Positions 14,704 through 18,805 of a stretch of DNA of 18,805 nucleotides are shown here, in pieces. The translations under genes were made by a program, and so were the position numbers. Each line of letters starts with the position of its first letter. Positions within the stretch are counted from its first letter, which is position 1. Source of the DNA: JARRQB01 sp965368585 (GTDB lineage: Bacteria; Pseudomonadota; Gammaproteobacteria; Chromatiales; Chromatiaceae); the NCBI GenBank assembly GCA_965368585.1, contig CBDUNM010000105.1, positions 1 to 18,805 of the forward strand. The letters are read 5' to 3'. The notes under the pieces are model-generated. The model had not been told where the DNA came from and did no database searches. It saw nothing but the letters and a program-made list of their open reading frames with translations.

Positions 14704-14770
14704 GGGTGGGGAATGCCCACCAGGTGCCTACGGGAGAAGCGAGTGGGTCGCATCGGTCTTCGCGGCGGTT
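14704..14770 (+). repeat. Dispersed intergenic repeat, copy D
   Basis: GGTGGGGAATGC, then CGGGAGAAGCGAGTGGGTCGC, and TTCGCGGCGGTTGAG. GCGA (14739-14742), GTGGG and TCGC (14748-14751) form the same hairpin core as copy A. The leader matches copy C and the tail matches copies B and C, so this is the most complete copy in the window. Confidence 0.55.
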
Positions 14771-14862
14771 GAGATTGTGACACCGGATGCTAAAAATTGC
14801 GGTCGCACGGGAACTACCGGAGTGCTGCATCTCTCTTAGGTGGCATACCCAAAATTAGCGCC

Positions 14863-14868
14863 TATACT
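14863..14868 (+). promoter_or_regulatory. Candidate -10 element of copper operon
   Basis: TATACT matches the -10 consensus at five of six positions and lies seven bases before the CopL-like ATG at 14876, which has no Shine-Dalgarno sequence. If used, the transcript would begin at or next to the start codon and be leaderless. No good -35 at 16-19 bp was found, which suits activator-dependent metal promoters but is not proof. Confidence 0.35.
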
Positions 14869-14875
14869 TCGTCGT

Positions 14876-15262
14876 ATGCCCTCGAACCCGAACAAACCGC
14901 TTGCTGTATTGCTCGCACTCATTGTGGCATTCGTCCCAATGGGTAGTGCCTTGGCGGCCAGTCATGCCTGTGCGGGGGGGAGCGGCGATGTGACCGCGAT
15001 GGATCACATGCAGCATTCTGGTGACGCGACGATTGCCAGCGGTGATTTTGCGGGTTCAGACTTCTTCGGTTCCTGCCACGAGTGTTCCGGTGACTGTTGT
15101 GCGGGGAACATGTGCTCGGCAAATGCTTGCGGGGCCTCGGCTGCCCTGGCCGCCATTGGCAGTGTACATGTAAGCGCTGCGCATGGCGTTCTTCACGAAA
15201 ATCGTGGTGATTCGACCATCAGCAATCGCCAGACTCCCCCCTTCAGACCTCCCCGCGTCTGA
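14876..15262 (+). CDS. CopL-like small periplasmic metal-binding protein
   Basis: A 128-residue protein with a signal peptide (PLAVLLALIVAFVPMGSALA), so exported. The mature part is rich in metal ligands: MDHMQHSG, then CHECSGDCCAGNMCSANAC, with two His, eight Met/Cys and a terminal PPFRPPRV. First position in a copper operon, a short Cys/His/Met-rich sequence, and a PPFRPP-type tail resemble the CopL/DUF2946 proteins found before copA in other proteobacteria. In Xanthomonas CopL is needed for copper-induced expression of copAB (established there, not here). ATG 14876 is chosen over the GTG at 14840 because it gives a clean signal peptide. There is no ribosome-binding site. Family assignment is by context and composition, not strong sequence identity. 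Confidence 0.65.
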   Translation: MPSNPNKPLAVLLALIVAFVPMGSALAASHACAGGSGDVTAMDHMQHSGDATIASGDFAGSDFFGSCHECSGDCCAGNMCSANACGASAALAAIGSVHVSAAHGVLHENRGDSTISNRQTPPFRPPRV

Positions 15263-15356
15263 CTTTCTCGAACTGATTCAGGTCGTCGGCCCTGATGGGT
15301 CGGCCAATGCCTTGGCGTGCGTCCGGGCACTGTGGTTCACATGGGAAGTCAAAAAA

Positions 15357-17252
15357 ATGTCGAAAGTTTACGTGCCTCCACTGAGTGGAGTCTCGCTGTC
15401 GCGTCGTCGCTTCGTTCAGGGTCTGGCAGCCGGTGGAGTATTGCTGGGGATGGGTCTCAATCCTGGCATAAGTCGCGCCGAGCAGCTGCGCGCCCGCATG
15501 GGGCCACAGGTCCTCAGTGGGTCCCGGTTTGATCTCGCCTACAGCCCCACGCCGGTCAATTTCACCGGCAAGGACCGGTTTGCAACTGCGATCAATGGAT
15601 CCGTGCCCGCACCGGTTTTGCGCTGGAAAGAAGGCGACACGGTCACGCTGAACGTGACCAATAATCTCGCCGAGGACACCTCTATCCATTGGCACGGCAT
15701 CATCCTGCCGAGTTCACAGGATGGCGTGCCGAACATCAGTGATGGTTTCAAGGGGATACCACCGGGCGAGACTTTCACCTACCGCTTCCCGCTCATACAG
15801 AACGGTACCTACTGGTACCACAGCCATTCGGGATTCCAGGAGCAGACAGGGGCCTATGGGGCGATCGTCGTTGATCCGAAGGAGCCGGAGCCGTTTTCTT
15901 ACGAGCGCGACTATGTCGTAGTGCTGTCGGACTGGTCGGATGAAGACCCCCATGCCATCTACGCTAAGCTGAAGAAGCTTTCCCATTACTACAATTTCCG
16001 CGAACGCACTGTCGGTGAGGCATTGGCAGAGATCGAGGAAAAAGGCTGGAGCGGTTTCTGGGCCGACCGTGGCATGTGGAACGAGATGCGAATGTCGGAC
16101 CGCGATATCTCAGATGTTACCGGCTACACCTACACCTTCCTCATGAACGGTGTCACGCCTGCTGATGGTTGGCTTGGCCTGTTCAAGCGCGGCGAGCGCA
16201 TCAAGCTGCGATTCGTCAACGCCGCGGCCATGACTTTCTTCGACGTGCGTATCCCCGGCTTGAAGATGACTGTCATCGCTTCAGACGGCCAGTATGTCGA
16301 GCCGGTCAGTGTCGATGAGTTCCGCATCGGCGTGGCAGAGACTTATGACGTGCTGGTCGAGCCGCATGACGACCGCGCGTACACGGTCTTTGCCCAGGCG
16401 ATCGATCGTTCGGGGTATGCGCGGGGCGCCCTGACGCCTGATCCCTCCCTGGTCGCCGAGGTACCGAGCTTGGATCCAGCGCCGATTCTGTCTCATGGAG
16501 ACATGGGCATGGCCATGGATCACAGCATGCACGGCATGGATCACGGTCAGAGCAACATGGGCGGCATGGACCATAGCCAACACAGCACGGGCGGCATGGA
16601 CCACAGCCGACACAACATGGGCGGCATGGATCATAGCCAACATAACATGGCGGGAATGGACCACAGTCAGCACGCCATGGGGCAGACGCAGAATCCGGCG
16701 ATGGGGGGCGGTCCGGCAGGCCACGGCAGCGCCAAGCCTGTTTCCTACGACGAAGTGCGCATGGGTCCCCAGGTCGACATGTTGGCAGATGCCGCCCAGT
16801 ACCGTCTCGATGACCCGGGTATCGGCCTGCGCAACAACGGCCGTCGAGTCTTGACCTATGCCGATCTGTTCCGACTGGGGCCGACCGACGACCCTCGTGA
16901 ACCGCAGCGGGAGATCAACCTGCATCTCACCGGCAACATGAGTCGCTACATGTGGTCGATGAACGGTATCAAGTTCGCGGATGCGGAACCCCTGCCCCTC
17001 AAGTACGGCGAGCGGGTACGCATCAACCTGATCAACGACACCATGATGAATCACCCCATCCATTTGCACGGCATGTGGAGCGACATGGAGACGGGTGACG
17101 CCAAGAAGATACCGCGTAAGCACACGGTCATCGTCCAGCCAGGCGCAATCCTCAGTTATCTGGTTACAGCCGATGCGATGGGAGGATGGGCCTACCACTG
17201 CCACCTGCTCTACCACATGCCCGGCATGTTCCGGAAAGTCGTGGTCAGTTGA
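15357..17252 (+). CDS. copA: CopA-type periplasmic multicopper oxidase
   Basis: A 631-residue copper-resistance oxidase. A Tat signal is seen at residues 15-20 (SRRRFV), so it is exported folded. Copper-ligand motifs are complete: HWHG (111-114) and YWYHSHSG (152-159) near the N-terminus, and HPIHLHGMW and HCHLLYHMPGMF near the C-terminus, with the type-1 Cys inside HCHLLYHM. Between them lies a methionine/histidine-rich insert (MDHSMHGMDHG followed by repeated GMDHSQHNM-type units), which in CopA/PcoA proteins binds extra copper. Its role is oxidation of Cu(I) in the periplasm and copper sequestration. GGGAAG precedes ATG 15357; the same frame is open earlier but overlaps the CopL-like gene. 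copB follows after 12 bp, so the two are translationally close. It looks intact and normal length. Confidence 0.96.
   Translation: MSKVYVPPLSGVSLSRRRFVQGLAAGGVLLGMGLNPGISRAEQLRARMGPQVLSGSRFDLAYSPTPVNFTGKDRFATAINGSVPAPVLRWKEGDTVTLNVTNNLAEDTSIHWHGIILPSSQDGVPNISDGFKGIPPGETFTYRFPLIQNGTYWYHSHSGFQEQTGAYGAIVVDPKEPEPFSYERDYVVVLSDWSDEDPHAIYAKLKKLSHYYNFRERTVGEALAEIEEKGWSGFWADRGMWNEMRMSDRDISDVTGYTYTFLMNGVTPADGWLGLFKRGERIKLRFVNAAAMTFFDVRIPGLKMTVIASDGQYVEPVSVDEFRIGVAETYDVLVEPHDDRAYTVFAQAIDRSGYARGALTPDPSLVAEVPSLDPAPILSHGDMGMAMDHSMHGMDHGQSNMGGMDHSQHSTGGMDHSRHNMGGMDHSQHNMAGMDHSQHAMGQTQNPAMGGGPAGHGSAKPVSYDEVRMGPQVDMLADAAQYRLDDPGIGLRNNGRRVLTYADLFRLGPTDDPREPQREINLHLTGNMSRYMWSMNGIKFADAEPLPLKYGERVRINLINDTMMNHPIHLHGMWSDMETGDAKKIPRKHTVIVQPGAILSYLVTADAMGGWAYHCHLLYHMPGMFRKVVVS
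16533..16682 (+). repeat. Five tandem 30-bp repeats encoding the CopA Met/His motif
   Basis: Five in-frame 10-codon units of the pattern GMDHSQHNMG run back to back, the first and last slightly diverged. Each unit has two His and two Met (fewer in the diverged ones). Synonymous differences (GGATCATAGCCAA against GGACCACAGCCGA) show that the copies are not newly made. Such repeats can gain or lose units by slippage, so copy number may vary between strains. Confidence 0.85.
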
Positions 17253-17264
17253 GGAACGATAAAA

Positions 17265-17966
17265 ATGAGAACAGCAATTTGTGGATTGATGGCGTTGGCG
17301 GTGTTGCCGACTAGCGCATTGGCGGCAAGCAGGGACGATCCTGTCCTAGCCAAGGTGATGATTGACCAGTTGGAGGTGCGATCGACCGACGGCCCGGACC
17401 CCTGGGTGTTGGATGCGCAAGCCTGGATCGGTCAGGACCTGAACAAGCTGTGGATCAAGACCGAGGTGGAAAAGGTCGGTAGCGCGACCGAGGAGGCGGA
17501 GCTCCAGGCCCTTTACAGTCGTGCCATAGCGCCCTACTGGGACTTTCAAGTCGGTTGGCGACACGATTTCAAACCGGACCCCTCCAGGGACTGGCTGGCC
17601 GTGGGTGTTGAAGGTCTTGCACCCTACTGGTTCGAAGTCGATGCCGCCGTGTTCATCGGTGGCAACAGCCAGGTTGCGGCCAGGATCGAGGTGGAATACG
17701 AGTGGATGTTCACCCAGCAATGGGTTTTGTCACCTGAGCTGGAGGTAAACATGCACAGCGAGGACGACGAGTCCACGGGTGTCGGCTCCGGTGTGTCGGA
17801 TCTCGAACTTGGCCTCCGCCTGCGTTACGAGGTCCGTCGCGAGTTTGCCCCCTACATCGGCGTCAACTGGACCAAGCTGTTCGGGAATACGGCGGACTTT
17901 GCACGCGAGGAAGGCGAAGACACCGACGATTTTCAAGTTGTCGTTGGCGTGCGCGCCTGGTTTTGA
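17265..17966 (+). CDS. copB: CopB-family outer-membrane copper-resistance protein
   Basis: A 233-residue protein with a signal peptide (AICGLMALAVLPTSALAA) and a beta-barrel-like body with alternating aromatic strands: LDAQAWIGQDLNKLWIKTEVE, YWDFQVGWRHDFKP, EVEYEWMFTQQWVLSPEL, and LGLRLRYEVRREFAPYIGVNW. It ends in ...VVGVRAWF, whose terminal phenylalanine is typical of outer-membrane barrels. These are the known features of CopB/PcoB, partner of CopA. Unlike longer CopB proteins it lacks an N-terminal Met/His-rich segment, a common short form. GAGGAA precedes ATG 17265. It lies 12 bp after copA and 32 bp before the cupredoxin gene, clearly in one operon. Its exact role (export or binding of copper at the outer membrane) is unresolved for the family. 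Confidence 0.93.
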   Translation: MRTAICGLMALAVLPTSALAASRDDPVLAKVMIDQLEVRSTDGPDPWVLDAQAWIGQDLNKLWIKTEVEKVGSATEEAELQALYSRAIAPYWDFQVGWRHDFKPDPSRDWLAVGVEGLAPYWFEVDAAVFIGGNSQVAARIEVEYEWMFTQQWVLSPELEVNMHSEDDESTGVGSGVSDLELGLRLRYEVRREFAPYIGVNWTKLFGNTADFAREEGEDTDDFQVVVGVRAWF

Positions 17967-17998
17967 GCACAAATGACGTTAGTCAGGAGATGAAAGAC

Positions 17999-18535
17999 AT
18001 GAACCAGAAAATACTGGCGATGGGTATTGCAATGTTGATACCAGTAGGCGCCATCGCTGCCGGTTCGCACAGCGGTGGGCATCATGGACACGCGGAATCG
18101 GCTGCGGTCCAGCAAAGTGGAGATACCCATGATGCGGGGCACGCCGGAATGCATGCAGGCAACGTCGGTGCGCCGGCAACTGCGGATGCAGTCAGCCGGA
18201 CTATCCGTGTAGACCTACTCGACACGATGCGATTCGCGTTCGATGCGCCATTGGACCTGAAGCACGGTGAAGCCGTACGGTTCGTCGTCACCAACCGTGG
18301 GCAAATTCGGCATGAGTTCTCGATCGGTAGCGCCGACGAGCAGGATGCTCACCGCGCAACGATGCGCAATATGCCGAACATGGTGCATGACGACCCCAAC
18401 GCGGTGACGGTCGATCCGGGTCAGACGCGTGACCTGCTCTGGCGCTTCGACGGCGATCAGCCTGTGGTGTTTGCATGCAACATTCCCGGCCATGCCGAGG
18501 CCGGGATGGTGGCTACAGCGACGTTGAAACCTTAG
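17999..18535 (+). CDS. His-rich periplasmic cupredoxin (type-1 copper protein)
   Basis: A 178-residue exported protein: signal peptide ILAMGIAMLIPVGAIAAG, then a His-rich linker (SHSGGHHGHAE, THDAGHAGMHAG; residues 23-55) and a cupredoxin domain at about 68-176. The type-1 copper ligands are all present and correctly spaced: His105 (IRHEF), Cys160, His165 and Met170 in FACNIPGHAEAGM. The start at 17999 is chosen because AGGAG lies 9 bases upstream; an ATG at 17990 overlaps that ribosome site. Position after copB and before a cytochrome c suggests an electron carrier or copper chaperone in the periplasm, with the His-rich arm as a copper-loading segment. The protein is similar in kind to plastocyanin-like copper-tolerance proteins; no specific gene name is safe. 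It looks intact. Confidence 0.88.
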   Translation: MNQKILAMGIAMLIPVGAIAAGSHSGGHHGHAESAAVQQSGDTHDAGHAGMHAGNVGAPATADAVSRTIRVDLLDTMRFAFDAPLDLKHGEAVRFVVTNRGQIRHEFSIGSADEQDAHRATMRNMPNMVHDDPNAVTVDPGQTRDLLWRFDGDQPVVFACNIPGHAEAGMVATATLKP

Positions 18536-18592
18536 GAGGAGAACGGGCCACGGCCGGTTAGACCGGCGATGGCGGCGTTGCAGGTGATGTAG

Positions 18593-18805
18593 ATGAAAAA
18601 ATTTGTCTTTTTACTGGGTGCAGCTGTTGCCTTGTCCGCATGCGAACGCGAGCAACCAGCCCCAAAGGCTCGCTGGACCGACACGGCAGCACCGGCGGGC
18701 GCTCCGTTCACGACGCGCTGGTACACACGCGAACAGGTGGCGGCTGGCGCAGACTTGTACGCGCAAAACTGCGCAGGCTGCCACAAGCCGAACGCCGAGG
18801 GTACG
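18593..18805 (+). CDS. Cytochrome c lipoprotein, 5' part (cut by window end)
   Basis: The first 71 codons of a gene that runs off the window. A short lipoprotein signal (KKFVFLLGAAVALSAC, lipobox LSAC with Cys17) is followed by a Pro/Ala-rich spacer (REQPAPKARWTDTAAPAGAP) and then YTREQVAAGADLYAQNCAGCHKPNAEGT. The last part holds the heme c motif CAGCH with the usual preceding helix (GADLYAQNC). It would be a membrane-anchored periplasmic c-type cytochrome. It lies 57 bp after the cupredoxin gene with only a weak ribosome site and is probably the operon's next gene, accepting or donating electrons with CopA or the cupredoxin (inference). The distal Met ligand is beyond the window, so the class I subgroup cannot be fixed. 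Confidence 0.85.
   Translation, partial: MKKFVFLLGAAVALSACEREQPAPKARWTDTAAPAGAPFTTRWYTREQVAAGADLYAQNCAGCHKPNAEGT

Larger units (their letters stand above)
14465..14875. other. Divergent intergenic region, reductase to copper operon
   Basis: This 411-bp divergent region must hold promoters in both directions. An AT-rich patch at 14517-14535 (ATATTCGCATAAATAATAG on the plus strand) is the likely -10 region of the minus-strand reductase, though no -35 was fixed. Repeat copy D lies at about 14704-14770. A TATACT hexamer (14863-14868) lies just before the CopL-like gene. No gene is supported inside. Confidence 0.45.

Noticed and set aside
14507..14839. Plus-strand 110-codon open frame in the reductase/copL gap
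   Set aside because: No ribosome site or motif is present, it runs through repeat copy D, and similar frames cross the other repeat copies.

Overview
The window reads as about 60% GC chromosomal DNA of a gammaproteobacterium. Candidates are the sulfur- or metal-tolerant environmental lineages (Chromatiales-like), but this is inferred from gene families and gene order; no marker gene in the window fixes the taxon. No rRNA, tRNA or CRISPR array was seen.

Layout. (1) 1-2250: a minus-strand DUF3087-type membrane protein and a RIO-family kinase, separated by gene-poor DNA carrying copies of a short dispersed repeat, followed by a fragment of a GFA (formaldehyde-activating-like) gene. (2) 2400-8830: a nitrogen-acquisition island. 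It has a broken sigma-54 activator (minus strand), a good sigma-54 promoter candidate, a nirB-nirD locus rebuilt by two internal deletions, then an intact formate/nitrite-type channel, a PP2C phosphatase-protein kinase fusion with a C-terminal membrane anchor, and an intact cyanase (cynS). (3) 8980-9330: a decayed IS1-like transposase fragment. (4) 9749-11785: a DUF47/PhoU-like protein plus PiT phosphate transporter pair, closed by a strong terminator hairpin. (5) 11878-12470: a decayed minus-strand zinc-ribbon gene of the mobile-element-associated kind. (6) 12779-14464: minus-strand AhpD-like carboxymuconolactone decarboxylase and aldo/keto reductase. (7) 14876-18805: a plus-strand copper-resistance operon: a CopL-like metal-binding peptide, CopA multicopper oxidase with a Met/His repeat, CopB, a His-rich cupredoxin, and the start of a cytochrome c lipoprotein cut by the window end.

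How the parts fit. The nitrogen island would import nitrite (channel), reduce it to ammonium (NirBD) and release ammonia from cyanate (CynS), with the kinase/phosphatase as a likely post-translational regulator. As written, however, both the activator and the nitrite reductase are damaged while channel, kinase and cyanase are intact. Either this is recent gene decay or the assembly has lost internal segments, and that is the main thing to check. The copper operon looks complete and functional up to the window edge. The most unusual observations are the clustered internal deletions in one nitrogen locus, the surviving sigma-54 promoter facing the damaged operon, and a dispersed repeat with a GCGA/TCGC hairpin core found in four intergenic gaps.
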